A stretch of 64,000 nt of DNA from Streptomyces sp. NBC_00654 (lineage in GTDB: Bacteria; Actinomycetota; Actinomycetes; Streptomycetales; Streptomycetaceae): NCBI RefSeq assembly GCF_026341775.1, contig NZ_JAPEOB010000002.1:682001-746000 (forward strand), given 5' to 3'. Position numbers and translations under genes: made by a program. The notes under the pieces were generated by a model that saw only the letters and a list, made by a program, of their open reading frames with translations, was not told the DNA's origin and searched no databases. Each line of letters starts with the position of its first letter. The first letter of the stretch is position 1. Below, piece by piece: positions 55,896 to 64,000 of this stretch.

Positions 55896-57017
55896 TCACG
55901 CCACCGGCGACGGCGCGGGCGTCGGTGCGGGCGTCGGTGCGGAGGCGGGCGCGGGCGTCGGTGCGGGCACCCGTACCGGTGCCGGTGCCGTCGACTCCCG
56001 TACCACCAGCCGGGGGCGGATGAGCAGCGAGCGCCCTGCCGAGGGGGCCGCGTCGATCCGGGCCCTGAGCTGCTGGAACGTCTCCGCGGCCATCTCGGGG
56101 AGCGGCTGGCGGACCGTGGTCAGCGGGGGTTCGAAGAGGTCGGCGAGCAGGATGTCGTCGAAGCCGACCACCGAGATGTCCGCTCCGGCGCTGAGCCCGG
56201 CGTCCTTGGCCCCCCGGCAGATCCCGATCGCGCACATGTCGTTGATCGCGACGAACGCGGTGGGCGGACGCGGCGCGGCCAGCAGCTCACGGGCCGCGTT
56301 CCGGCCCAGCTCGGCGGCGTCCTTGTCACCGAACTCCGCGGTGTCCGCGCCCGGCCACACGATCGCGTCGGCCGGGTCGAGGCCGGCCGACTCCAGGGCG
56401 GCACGGAAGCCGCGGAGCCGTTCGCGGCGGTTGACACTGTTGACGGAACCGGAGACGAAGGCGAGTCTGCGGTGGCCGAGTTCGATCAGATGCCTGGTGG
56501 CGAGCTCGGCGCCCATCGCGTTGTCCACACTGATGCTGGCCAGCGACGCCGGGTCGCCCGCCTGGGCCGTGCGGTCGAAGGCGACCATCTTCAGACCCCG
56601 GCTGAGCAGCGGCGCGACATGTTCGAGCGAGGGCAGCGATGAGCAGAGCACTACGCCGCTCACCCCGTCCGCGAGCAGTTCCTCGCCGTACTTGAGCTCA
56701 CGGGCCGGGTCGCGCTCGCTGTTGCAGAGCAGGACGTGATAGCCCTCGGCGAGCGCGATGGCCTCCAGCTCGCGGGCGAGCGCCCCCCAGAAGGGGTTGG
56801 CGACGGACGGCACGATGAGGCCGATCACCTTGATCCGGCCCGTGCGCAGCATCCGCGCGGCCCGGTTGGGCCGGTAGCTCAGCTGCTCGATGGCCTGCTC
56901 GACGCGGGCCAGTGTCGCTGCCTGCATACGGTCGGTACGCCCGTTGAGGACGTTGGAGACCGTGCTCGCGGACACCCCCGCGGCCGCCGCAACCTGATGG
57001 ATCGTAACCCCGCTCAT
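55896..57017 (-). CDS. LacI family transcriptional regulator
   Basis: A 373-residue repressor. The HTH is at 3-50 (VTIHQVAAAAGVSASTVSNV, LNGRTDRMQAATLARVEQAI, then LSYRPNRAARML as hinge). The effector domain is of the periplasmic-binding type (IGLIVPSVANPFWGALAREL, GVVLCSSLPSLEHVAPLL, DDILLADLFEPPLTTVRQPL). The last 30 residues are a low-complexity Pro/Ala/Thr tail not found in family members. It is divergent from a sugar importer and has three matching ATCGAT-core sites in the gap, so it probably controls both itself and that operon. ATG 57017 has GGAGGTGGC before it. Confidence 0.93.
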   Translation of the reverse strand: MSGVTIHQVAAAAGVSASTVSNVLNGRTDRMQAATLARVEQAIEQLSYRPNRAARMLRTGRIKVIGLIVPSVANPFWGALARELEAIALAEGYHVLLCNSERDPARELKYGEELLADGVSGVVLCSSLPSLEHVAPLLSRGLKMVAFDRTAQAGDPASLASISVDNAMGAELATRHLIELGHRRLAFVSGSVNSVNRRERLRGFRAALESAGLDPADAIVWPGADTAEFGDKDAAELGRNAARELLAAPRPPTAFVAINDMCAIGICRGAKDAGLSAGADISVVGFDDILLADLFEPPLTTVRQPLPEMAAETFQQLRARIDAAPSAGRSLLIRPRLVVRESTAPAPVRVPAPTPAPASAPTPAPTPAPSPVA

Positions 57018-57051
57018 GCCACCTCCGGTTCGGAACACCGTGCCGATCGTA

Positions 57052-57065
57052 GTGTATCGATTTAC
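57052..57065. promoter_or_regulatory. LacI-type operator, site 1
   Basis: GTGTATCGATTTAC has an ATCGAT centre, as in LacI/PurR-family operators. It is 35 bases from the regulator's start and so probably mediates autoregulation. Confidence 0.7.
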
Positions 57066-57073
57066 TTAACTCT

Positions 57074-57087
57074 CTCCATCGATACAC
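57074..57087. promoter_or_regulatory. LacI-type operator, site 2 (opposite orientation)
   Basis: The minus strand reads GTGTATCGATGGAG, whose first ten bases are identical to site 1. The two sites are 22 bases apart start to start, close to two helical turns, which would suit two dimers on one face. Confidence 0.65.
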
Positions 57088-57124
57088 CCGTTAACTTTCC
57101 CGAAAAATTGTTGTGCATCAGCTG

Positions 57125-57154
57125 TTGACGCCGCTCTCCGGGCGTTCCTAGTCT
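57125..57154 (+). promoter_or_regulatory. Candidate promoter of the sugar importer operon
   Basis: TTGACG at 57125-57130 and TAGTCT at 57149-57154 are 18 bases apart. Site 3 begins 3 bases after the -10, so a bound repressor would block initiation. Confidence 0.55.
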
Positions 57155-57156
57155 CA

Positions 57157-57170
57157 GTGCATCGATTTAC
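57157..57170. promoter_or_regulatory. LacI-type operator, site 3
   Basis: GTGCATCGATTTAC differs from site 1 in one base only. It covers the expected transcription start of the importer operon. Confidence 0.75.
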
Positions 57171-57244
57171 CAGCACTTCTCGGCCATGGCTGGGACATGC
57201 CTCGCTGGATCGATCCACAGTCTCCACCTCAAAAGGGGTGTCCC

Positions 57245-58510
57245 ATGGAACTCAACAGACGGTCGCTGCTCGCTGTCATCGGCGCGGGCACTGCCGCGGC
57301 CCTCACCGGCTGCGGCACCGGCTCCTCGTCGGCCGGTTCGGCCGACGGCCCCGCCGAGGGTGAGATCACGCTGCTCACCCCCATCTACGAAGGCGCCAAG
57401 GGCAAGAAGGTACTGGAGGGCGAGATCCTCGGCGGGTTCCGGAAGAAGTACCCGGACGTCAAGGTGAACGTGGACTACACCACGTACGCCCAGCTGAACG
57501 AGAAGATCACCACCGGTCTCGCGGGCGGGCTGCTGCCCGACGTCCTGATGATGGGTGTTGGCTGGATACCGCCGTTCGCCGCCAAGAAGGCGATCGCCGA
57601 ACTGCCGGAGAAGCTGGCCACCGCGCACGACTACGAGAAGCGGGTGCTGGAGCCGTCCCGCTACGACGGCAAGCTGTACGCGCTTCCGGTGATCCTGGAC
57701 ACCCGCATCGTGGTCTACCGCAAGGACCACTTCGCGGAGGCCGGGATCAAGAAGACCCCGGCCAACTGGGCCGAGCTGCGTGCCGTGGCCAAGCAGCTGA
57801 CGAGGGACGGACGGGTCGGATTCGACCCGTTCTCCATCGATCTGCGACAGTGCTGGGAGACCTTCCTCTTCTCCAACGGCGGTCAGCTGTTCAGCGAGGA
57901 CGGCAAGAAGGTGCTGTTCACCGACGCCCGCGGGGTCGAGGCCCTGCAGTTCTTCAAGGACCTGGTCAAGGACGGTTCGGCGGTCTACGCCAAGAAGACG
58001 GAGCTCGGCGCACCGACGAACATACAGACCGGCAAGGCCTCGATGATGATGTCGACGAGCGGCCAGTGGGTCCAGGTCAAGGAACAGAACCCGGACCTGA
58101 TCAAGGACGACAAGCTGGGCGCGTTCATCCTCGCCAACCGCAGGCCGGCGATGCTCCAGGGCGGCACACTCGTCACCCAGTCCGCGAGCTCCAAGCACCC
58201 GGCGGCGGCACGCGCGCTGGTCGAGTACCTCGCGACCCCCGAATCGATCCTCGGCGCGGCCTCGCAGCGCGGCTCGGTGCCGGGTCTGCGCGACCTCAAC
58301 GACTCCAGCTACGTCAAGGAGAACCAGTTCGTCGACCTCTCCTTGCAGAACCTCCAGCACGCCGTCTCCGAGGGCGGCACCGCGGCCTGGATGGAGATCC
58401 GCGAAAAGATCAAGCCGACGCTGGAGCCCGCGATCGTGGGCGACCAGTCCGCGAAGGACGCCATCGCGGAACTCGGCCGGCTCGCCGAGGCCGCCATCGG
58501 CCGGATGTGA
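57245..58510 (+). CDS. Sugar ABC transporter substrate-binding lipoprotein (CUT1 type)
   Basis: A 421-residue lipoprotein with the lipobox LTGC after a short signal (MELNRRSLLAVIGAGTAAA). The mature part is a family 1 solute-binding protein: FRKKYPDVKVNVDYTTYAQL, LPDVLMMGVGWIPPFAAKK, YALPVILDTRIVVYRKDHFA and ARALVEYLATPESILGAASQ. It should bring an oligosaccharide to the two permeases that follow. No MsiK-type ATPase is encoded nearby, as is usual in Streptomyces, where one ATPase serves many importers. ATG 57245 follows AAAAGGGG. Confidence 0.94.
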   Translation: MELNRRSLLAVIGAGTAAALTGCGTGSSSAGSADGPAEGEITLLTPIYEGAKGKKVLEGEILGGFRKKYPDVKVNVDYTTYAQLNEKITTGLAGGLLPDVLMMGVGWIPPFAAKKAIAELPEKLATAHDYEKRVLEPSRYDGKLYALPVILDTRIVVYRKDHFAEAGIKKTPANWAELRAVAKQLTRDGRVGFDPFSIDLRQCWETFLFSNGGQLFSEDGKKVLFTDARGVEALQFFKDLVKDGSAVYAKKTELGAPTNIQTGKASMMMSTSGQWVQVKEQNPDLIKDDKLGAFILANRRPAMLQGGTLVTQSASSKHPAAARALVEYLATPESILGAASQRGSVPGLRDLNDSSYVKENQFVDLSLQNLQHAVSEGGTAAWMEIREKIKPTLEPAIVGDQSAKDAIAELGRLAEAAIGRM

Positions 58511-58522
58511 GGACCCGTCACT

Positions 58523-59491
58523 GTGGGAGCGACATCCGTATTGAAGGCACGGCCCGCGCGGCCGCCCGCCTCACCTGAGAAATCGGCGCCGAAGCGTCGC
58601 ACCGGCCGGGTCCCCGCGGGACCCGGGCGCCGACGCCGCCGGGCAGGCATGCTCATGGTGGCGCCCGCGCTGCTGCACGCCTCGCTGTGGATCGGCCTGC
58701 CGGTCGTGGCCTCGGTGGTCCTGGCCTTCACGAAGTACGACGTGCTGACGGCGCCGCAGTTCGTGGGCCTGGACAACTTCCGGGACATGATGGACGACGC
58801 GGTCTTCCGCAAGTCCGTCGTCAACACGGTCATCTACACCTTCTTCACCGTGCCCGTCGGGATGATGCTCGGCCTGCTGGTGGCCCTGGCGCTGCACACC
58901 GGTCTCAAGGCGCGCGGCCTCTTCCGTACCGCGGTGTTCCTGCCGCAGATCACGGCGACCGTCGCCATCGCCCTGGTCTGGCTGTGGATCTACAACCCGG
59001 GCAACGGCCTGCTCAACGCGCTGCTGTCGTTCGTGGGCGTCGACGGTCCGGCCTGGCTGGCCTCGACGAGCTGGGCGATGCCCTCGGTGATCCTGGTCGG
59101 CATCTGGCAGGGCATCGGCATGAAGATGCTCATCTACTTGGCCGCGCTCCAGTCCATGCCGAGGGAGCTGTACGAAGCGGCCTCGGTGGACGGCGCCTCC
59201 AAGGCACGGCAGTTCTTCTCCATCACGCTGCCGCTGCTGAAGCCCGCGACGTTCTTCGTGCTCATCACCTCGATGGTCACCGCGTTCCAGTCCTTCGACC
59301 AGATCTACATCCTCACCGACGGCGGCCCCGCCAACAGCACCACGATGATGACGTTCGAGATCTACAAGTCCGCCTTCCGGGAGTTCCGCGTCGGCTACGC
59401 CAGCGCGCAGTCACTGGTGCTGTTCGTGCTGCTGATGGGCTTCACCCTGGTCAACCGGCGGATCATGGGAGGCACCCGTGGCCACAGCTGA
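58523..59491 (+). CDS. Sugar ABC transporter permease, MalF-like
   Basis: A 322-residue CUT1 permease. A basic N-terminus (1-40) precedes six hydrophobic helices. The EAA loop reads YEAASVDGASKARQFFSITL (about 210-230), followed by PLLKPATFFVLITSMVTAFQ. It begins at GTG 58523, 12 bases after the binding-protein stop, with GAGGAC before it, and its end overlaps the next permease by 14 bases. Confidence 0.94.
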   Translation: MGATSVLKARPARPPASPEKSAPKRRTGRVPAGPGRRRRRAGMLMVAPALLHASLWIGLPVVASVVLAFTKYDVLTAPQFVGLDNFRDMMDDAVFRKSVVNTVIYTFFTVPVGMMLGLLVALALHTGLKARGLFRTAVFLPQITATVAIALVWLWIYNPGNGLLNALLSFVGVDGPAWLASTSWAMPSVILVGIWQGIGMKMLIYLAALQSMPRELYEAASVDGASKARQFFSITLPLLKPATFFVLITSMVTAFQSFDQIYILTDGGPANSTTMMTFEIYKSAFREFRVGYASAQSLVLFVLLMGFTLVNRRIMGGTRGHS

Positions 59492-60395
59492 GCTGCAGAA
59501 GCCGGCGCCCGCGCCGCTGCCCCGGCAGAAGCGCAAGGCGGTCTCCGGCGGGAGGATCGCGCTCTATCTGACGCTGTCGTTGGTCTCCCTGCTGATGGTG
59601 GTGCCGTTCGTCTGGATGGTGCTCACCTCGCTCAAGACGCCGGTGGAGATCGCCTCCCAGGACGCCGGACTCCTCCCGGAGCACTGGGCGTTCGGGAACT
59701 ACGTCGACGCGCTGAAGGCGGCACCGTTCGCCACGTACGCCCGCAACAGCTTCATCATCGCCCTCAGCCACACGGTGCTCAATGTGCTGATCGCCTCGAT
59801 GGCGGGGTACGCGCTGGCGCGGATCAGGTTCCGCGGCAGCGAGGTGATCTTCTTCCTGTTCATCGCGGCGCTGATGATCCCGACGTACACCAAGGTGCTG
59901 CCGGAGTTCCTGATCGTCCGTTTCATGCCGCTGGCCGGTGGGAACGACATCCTCGGCCAGGGCGGCAGCGGCTGGCTGGACACCTGGTGGGCGCTCATCG
60001 TCCCCGGTGCCGTCACCCCGTTCGCGGTCTTCCTCTTCCGCCAGTTCTATCTGGACCTCCCGGTGGAGCTGGAGGAGGCGGCCCGGCTCGACGGGCTCGG
60101 CGAGTTCCGGATCTACGCCCGGATCATGACGCCGCAGGTCAAGCCCGCGCTCACCACCGTGGCGCTGCTGACCTTCGAGACCTCGTGGAACAACTTCCTG
60201 TGGCCGCTGCTGGTGACCCGCACGGACAGCCTCCGCGTGATCCAGGTGGGGCTCTCCGTCTTCAAGACGGAGAACGGTCCCCAATGGCACTTCCTGATGG
60301 CCGGCACCACGCTGGCCACCCTGCCCATGGTCATTCTCTTCCTCATCGGCCAGCGCTATTTCGTGCAGGGCTTCGCAACCGCCGGTCTCAAGTGA
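59478..60395 (+). CDS. Sugar ABC transporter permease, MalG-like
   Basis: A 305-residue CUT1 permease. SLVSLLMVVPFVWMVLTSLK and SMAGYALARIRFRG are typical MalG-type segments, and the EAA loop is LEEAARLDGLGEFRIYARIM. It starts at GTG 59478 inside the end of the previous gene. With 58523-59491 it forms the channel; the ATPase must be supplied from elsewhere. Confidence 0.94.
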   Translation: MATAELQKPAPAPLPRQKRKAVSGGRIALYLTLSLVSLLMVVPFVWMVLTSLKTPVEIASQDAGLLPEHWAFGNYVDALKAAPFATYARNSFIIALSHTVLNVLIASMAGYALARIRFRGSEVIFFLFIAALMIPTYTKVLPEFLIVRFMPLAGGNDILGQGGSGWLDTWWALIVPGAVTPFAVFLFRQFYLDLPVELEEAARLDGLGEFRIYARIMTPQVKPALTTVALLTFETSWNNFLWPLLVTRTDSLRVIQVGLSVFKTENGPQWHFLMAGTTLATLPMVILFLIGQRYFVQGFATAGLK

Positions 60396-60440
60396 CCGGT
60401 TCCGGTCCTCGGACGACCGGTTATCGAAAGGGCTTCACCC

Positions 60441-61205
60441 ATGTCTGCTGATCTCCACGGCTCCCGCGCACTGGTGACGGGGGCGGGCCACGGCATCGGC
60501 CGTGCCATCGCCGTCGCCCTCGCCGAGGCCGGCGCCGATGTCGCCGTCCACTACCACTCCTCCGCCGACGAGGCCGCGAAGACGGTCTCCGCGATCGAGG
60601 CACTGGGCCGCCGGGCGAAGGCGTTCAAGGCCGATGTGACGGTCACCGCCGATGTGGACCGCCTGGTCGAGGAGGCCACCGGCTTCCTCGGCGGGCTCGA
60701 CGTACTGGTCTGCAACGCGGGCCACCTGATCGGCCGCGCGAAGATCGCCGAGATGAGCGACGACCACTTCGACCAGGTCCTCTCCGTCAACCTCACCTCG
60801 GCCTTCCGCACGGTACGGGCCGCGCTGCCGCATCTGACACAGTCGTCCGCCGGGCGCGTCATCACGATGTCCTCGCTGGCCGCGCACAACGGCGGCGGCC
60901 CGGGTTCCGTGGCGTACGCCGCCGCCAAGGCCGGTATCCGCGGGTTCACCAAGGGCCTGGCCAAGGAGCTGGCCGGTACCGGGATCACCGTCAACACGGT
61001 CGCCCCGGGCTTCATCAAGGGCACCGCCTTCCACGACACGTTCACCGCGCCCGAGGCTCAGCAGGCGATGGAGGCGGGCATCCCGGTGGGCCGCGCCGGC
61101 ACCCCGGAGGACGTCGCCTCCGCCGTGGTGCACCTCGCGTCGCCCGCCTCCGGCTTCCTCACCGCCACCACGGTGGACATCGACGGTGGCGTATGGCCGC
61201 GTTGA
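60441..61205 (+). CDS. SDR-family oxidoreductase (3-oxoacyl reductase-like)
   Basis: A 254-residue short-chain dehydrogenase with the cofactor motif ALVTGAGHGIGRAIAVALAE, VLVCNAGH, the catalytic Ser of VITMSSLAAHNGGG and the YxxxK in AYAAAKAG. The usual Tyr position reads Tyr-Ala-Ala-Ala-Lys, so the triad is complete. In polysaccharide-lyase operons such SDRs reduce the 4-deoxy-keto-uronate released by the lyase (DEH reductase) or act as gluconate-type dehydrogenases. Its end overlaps the next gene by 13 bases. Confidence 0.92.
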   Translation: MSADLHGSRALVTGAGHGIGRAIAVALAEAGADVAVHYHSSADEAAKTVSAIEALGRRAKAFKADVTVTADVDRLVEEATGFLGGLDVLVCNAGHLIGRAKIAEMSDDHFDQVLSVNLTSAFRTVRAALPHLTQSSAGRVITMSSLAAHNGGGPGSVAYAAAKAGIRGFTKGLAKELAGTGITVNTVAPGFIKGTAFHDTFTAPEAQQAMEAGIPVGRAGTPEDVASAVVHLASPASGFLTATTVDIDGGVWPR

Positions 61206-62986
61206 GGCGGATCGCCCGGGAGCGCGGCGGCTGGTGGCACGCGTACATCTGCCCGGCGCACGGTGTGGAGCTGGAGCACGGCGATCTGCTCGCAGGCGTC
61301 TTCCCGGCGGGCGGCGCGCGCTGCGCGCACGGCTGCCGGGTGGACAACGAGGCGGTGCGCGGCGCCTGGACGGTGCTGTCGCACCAGGCGTGGGCGCGGC
61401 ACCTGCGGGTGCTCGCCCACCGCGGCGGGCAGGACTCCGAGGCGGTGGCGCGGCTGGTGGAGTACGCGGCGCTGTACGCGGAGCTGGCCGTCGACCGGCA
61501 CGGCGAGGCGCAGACCTGGATGCTGCGCGGCCGGCTGTTCCACCAGGCGCTGACGGACGCCATCTGGGCGGTGAACGTCGGCGACACGGTGAGCACCCTC
61601 GCCGAGCGGGGTGTCCAGGGGCTGGCCGTTCTGCTGCCGTTGCTGGACGACCTGGAACAGGCCGCGCTCGACGCCCGTGAGGTGCTCACCGGCCAGGGCC
61701 ATCTGGCCTCCAACTACACGGCGTGGCTGAACTCCGCCGGAGCCGCCGCGAGCCGTGCGGCCGCGGCGGTGCGGGGCCGGGAGTGGGACGGGGCCGAGGA
61801 GTGGCTGGAGGGCGAGGGCGGGCTGTACGCGCATCTGCGGGCCGCCGTCGCCGAGGACGGCTGGGAGTGGGAAGGCAGTACCTACTACCACGGCTTCGTC
61901 CTGCGGGCGGCGCTGCTGGCGCTGCGCTCCACCGACCCGTCGGCCATACCCGCCGATGTGGTGGGCGTGCTGGCCGGGATGACGGACGTGCTGGCCACGG
62001 TCGCGACTCCGGGCGGCATTCTGCCCGCGCTGCACGACGGCCCGTATCTGCGCGCTCCCCTCGCTCTGGAGTGGCTCGAACTGGTCGCGCTGGCCCAGCA
62101 GTTGGTGCCCTCGGCCGCGCTGGAGCCGGTGGCCGCGCGGGCCCGGGAGGAGCTGGGCGCGGCCGACGACGGGCTCGACGCGCTGCTGGACGGCTGGTTC
62201 GCCGGCCCGCCGCTGCCCGAGCGCCCGGCGCCCGCCACGCCCGTCACCGTGTATCCGGTGGCCGGGTACGGGGTGCTGCGCGCCGCGGGCATCCACGCCC
62301 TGGTGGACTTCGGCCCGCACGGCGGCTCGCACGGGCACCGCGACAAGCTGTCGCTGTATCTGTACGGGGACACCACCCCGTGGCAACCGGATCCCGGGCA
62401 GGTGCCGTACGCCCACACCGAGTTCCGTGATCTCTACGCGTCGACCGAGGCCCACCCGGCGTTCCGGGTGGACGGCGCCGAGCAGGCCGAGTGCGCGGGC
62501 ACGCTGCTCGGCTCGGACGCCGTCTCGGTGACCGCCGAGGTCACCGGGGCGTACGAGGGGGTGCGCGCGGTCCGGCATGTCGCGGTGGGCGCCTGCTATC
62601 TGGTGGATCTGCTGACGGTGACGGGCCGGCAGGCGCGCCGGGTCACGGCGCAGCTGCGTCCCGCCACCTCGCTGGACGTCCAGGTGCAGGCGGCCGGTCC
62701 GATGCGCACCACCTGGTACGGCGACGAGACCCTGCACGGCTGGCACACCCACACCTCCGGGGTCACGGTACGTCCGCTGACGCGGCCCGGACCGGGTCCC
62801 GCGGACGACCCGCAGCGCACGCGTACCCGGGTCGACCTCACCGCGGAGTCGGAGCACGTGGTGTTCGCCTCGGTGTACCAGGCGGCGTCCGCGGGTCCCG
62901 CGGTGAGCGAGGTACGACTGGACGGCGAGGAGCTGACGGTGGAACTGGCGGACGGCACGACGGCGCGCTTCCGGACGGAGGGCTGA
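61193..62986 (+). CDS. Heparinase II/III-family polysaccharide lyase
   Basis: A 597-residue cytoplasmic-looking protein with no signal peptide. The N-terminal 300 residues form an alpha/alpha toroid (AQTWMLRGRLFHQALTDAIW, LASNYTAWLNSAGAAASRAA, GSTYYHGFVLRAALLAL). The C-terminal beta-sandwich begins near GYGVLRAAGIHALVDFGPHG and holds GGSHGHRDKLSLYLYG, the His-containing motif of heparinase II/III and oligo-alginate lyases. It should cleave imported uronate-containing oligosaccharides by beta-elimination, leaving an unsaturated uronate for the neighbouring SDR. The start overlaps the SDR end. Confidence 0.9.
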   Translation: MAALRRIARERGGWWHAYICPAHGVELEHGDLLAGVFPAGGARCAHGCRVDNEAVRGAWTVLSHQAWARHLRVLAHRGGQDSEAVARLVEYAALYAELAVDRHGEAQTWMLRGRLFHQALTDAIWAVNVGDTVSTLAERGVQGLAVLLPLLDDLEQAALDAREVLTGQGHLASNYTAWLNSAGAAASRAAAAVRGREWDGAEEWLEGEGGLYAHLRAAVAEDGWEWEGSTYYHGFVLRAALLALRSTDPSAIPADVVGVLAGMTDVLATVATPGGILPALHDGPYLRAPLALEWLELVALAQQLVPSAALEPVAARAREELGAADDGLDALLDGWFAGPPLPERPAPATPVTVYPVAGYGVLRAAGIHALVDFGPHGGSHGHRDKLSLYLYGDTTPWQPDPGQVPYAHTEFRDLYASTEAHPAFRVDGAEQAECAGTLLGSDAVSVTAEVTGAYEGVRAVRHVAVGACYLVDLLTVTGRQARRVTAQLRPATSLDVQVQAAGPMRTTWYGDETLHGWHTHTSGVTVRPLTRPGPGPADDPQRTRTRVDLTAESEHVVFASVYQAASAGPAVSEVRLDGEELTVELADGTTARFRTEG

Positions 62987-62989
62987 TCC

Positions 62990-64000
62990 TTGCTGCTCTC
63001 GGCGACCCCGCCGCCCGGTCCGCGCCCCGCCCAGGAGAGGCGGGTACGGGAGGAGGCGGCCCGGCATCGCGGGCTGACTCCGCCCCGTACGCATCCCTCG
63101 GCCAGCATCACCTGGCTGGGCCCGGCGGCGTCCAACCCGGCGCTGGCGTACCGGATCGGCGGGGACCCCGCCGATCTGGCGGAGAGCCGGCGGTGGATCG
63201 AGGCGGCGGTGCGCCTGCCGCACTGGGGCAAGGCCCATATGCCCGACCACGACCTGGACGCGGGCTGGCTGCTGCACCATCTCTCGCTCGCCCTCCGGTG
63301 GATCGGTGACGAACTCCCGGACGGCGTACGGGCCCTGCTGCGGTACAAGCTGCTGCTCCAGGGGCGGCGGCTGTACGAGTTCGCGGTGGCGAGCGAGGGT
63401 CGCTGGTGGTCGTCGTCGTACTGGCAGAACCACAACTGGATCTGTTACGCGGGTCTGGCGACGGCCGGTTACGCGCTGGGCAAGGAGGAGTGGACCGAGC
63501 GCGCGAAGGAGAATCTGGGCACGGTCCTGGACCTGATGCCCGAGGACGGTTCGCATGCCGAGGGCGTCGTGTACTGGCGCTACGGGGTGCCGTTCCTCGC
63601 GGTCCATCTGGATCTCCTCCAGGAGGCCGAGGGCATCGACTGGTGGGACCGGGGCGGATTCCTGGCCAACACCTTCCGCTACCGGCTGCATCAGACGGCG
63701 CCCGGCTTCGCGTTCAACGTCGATCACGGGGACTGCCACGACCGGCGCAGTGGCCACAGCGCCGGTCTCTACTACCGGCTGGCCGCGCAGTACGGCATCC
63801 CTGAGGCGCAGTGGATGGGCGATCTGGCCGCGGGCGAACTGCTGTGGGCCGAGGCGGCCGAGAGCGGGGTACGGCCGGGCATCCTGCCTGAGGCGTACCT
63901 GGAATACCTCTGGTACGACCCGTCCGTGGCGGCGGCTCGGCCCACCGAGACCCGGGCGTTCTTCCCGGACCTGGGGCTGCTCGCGGCCCGGACCGGCTGG
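62990..64000 (+). CDS. Second heparinase-family-like lyase or hydrolase, N-terminal part, cut by window edge
   Basis: The frame starts at TTG 62990 with GGAGGG 7 bases before it, 3 bases after the previous stop, and is open to the right edge (337 codons). It is an alpha/alpha-toroid protein: WQNHNWICYAGLATAGYALG, EDGSHAEGVVYWRYGVPFLA, VDHGDCHDRRSGHSAGLYYR. The HNW, EG..YW and D.HD patterns are those of heparinase II/III-type and DUF4962 proteins. No signal peptide is seen. It is a paralogue of the preceding lyase only in fold. It probably acts on the same uronate oligosaccharide at another linkage. Confidence 0.82.
   Translation, partial: MLLSATPPPGPRPAQERRVREEAARHRGLTPPRTHPSASITWLGPAASNPALAYRIGGDPADLAESRRWIEAAVRLPHWGKAHMPDHDLDAGWLLHHLSLALRWIGDELPDGVRALLRYKLLLQGRRLYEFAVASEGRWWSSSYWQNHNWICYAGLATAGYALGKEEWTERAKENLGTVLDLMPEDGSHAEGVVYWRYGVPFLAVHLDLLQEAEGIDWWDRGGFLANTFRYRLHQTAPGFAFNVDHGDCHDRRSGHSAGLYYRLAAQYGIPEAQWMGDLAAGELLWAEAAESGVRPGILPEAYLEYLWYDPSVAAARPTETRAFFPDLGLLAARTGW

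Overview
The window is high-GC DNA with strong third-position GC bias and long open antisense frames. It carries a spore-pigment (whiE-type) type II polyketide cluster, a two-domain geosmin synthase, zinc-independent L31/L33 paralogues, an NsdA/NsdB-like regulator and rare in-frame TTA codons. Together these point to a Streptomyces chromosome. No tRNA, rRNA, CRISPR array or insertion sequence is visible.

Layout. 1-2.3 kb: a truncated DinB-type protein, a DUF4389 membrane protein, a MarR regulator and the debris of an MFS exporter. 2.3-4.9 kb: a secreted GH6 cellobiohydrolase behind a promoter carrying two CebR-type boxes. 5-11.2 kb: a TPR protein, rpmE2 and rpmG, a PAS-PP2C phosphatase and an APH-fold protein (both with an in-frame TTA codon), and an NsdA/NsdB-like regulator between them. 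11.5-21.7 kb: a tightly overlapped sugar-import operon (RbsA-type ATPase, two permeases, lipoprotein binding protein, TIM-barrel isomerase and a 1043-residue secreted ThuA/dehydrogenase/PKD/CBM protein), divergent from a ROK regulator. 22-27.9 kb: a secreted lytic transglycosylase, a secreted amidase, geoA, a GH95 fucosidase pseudogene and a conserved hypothetical. 28-33.8 kb: two thiolase-fold proteins lacking catalytic residues, a double DUF35 protein and a crotonase, divergent from an acyl-CoA synthetase.

33.9-43.4 kb: a secreted beta-helix protein, then the spore-pigment cluster (cyclase, aromatase, ACP, CLF, KS, cupin and SchA/CurD-like protein on the minus strand, FAD hydroxylase divergent), with an extra O-methyltransferase convergent at its end. 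43.5-55.8 kb: a paaK-type ligase behind a palindrome, a class F sortase with nine pentapeptide repeats and its secreted neighbour, an acyl-CoA synthetase, an AhlM-like Ntn acylase, a nitronate monooxygenase/acyl-CoA synthetase pair and a Tat-exported serine hydrolase. 55.9-64 kb: a LacI regulator divergent from a CUT1 sugar importer, an SDR and two heparinase-fold polysaccharide lyases, the last cut by the window edge.

The most useful regulatory observation is a near-identical operator, core TCTGA-N7-TCAGA with shared flanks, found both in the divergent acyl-CoA synthetase/thiolase region (32020-32036) and in front of the nitronate monooxygenase/acyl-CoA synthetase pair (53791-53807). It implies one lipid-catabolism regulon whose regulator lies outside the window.
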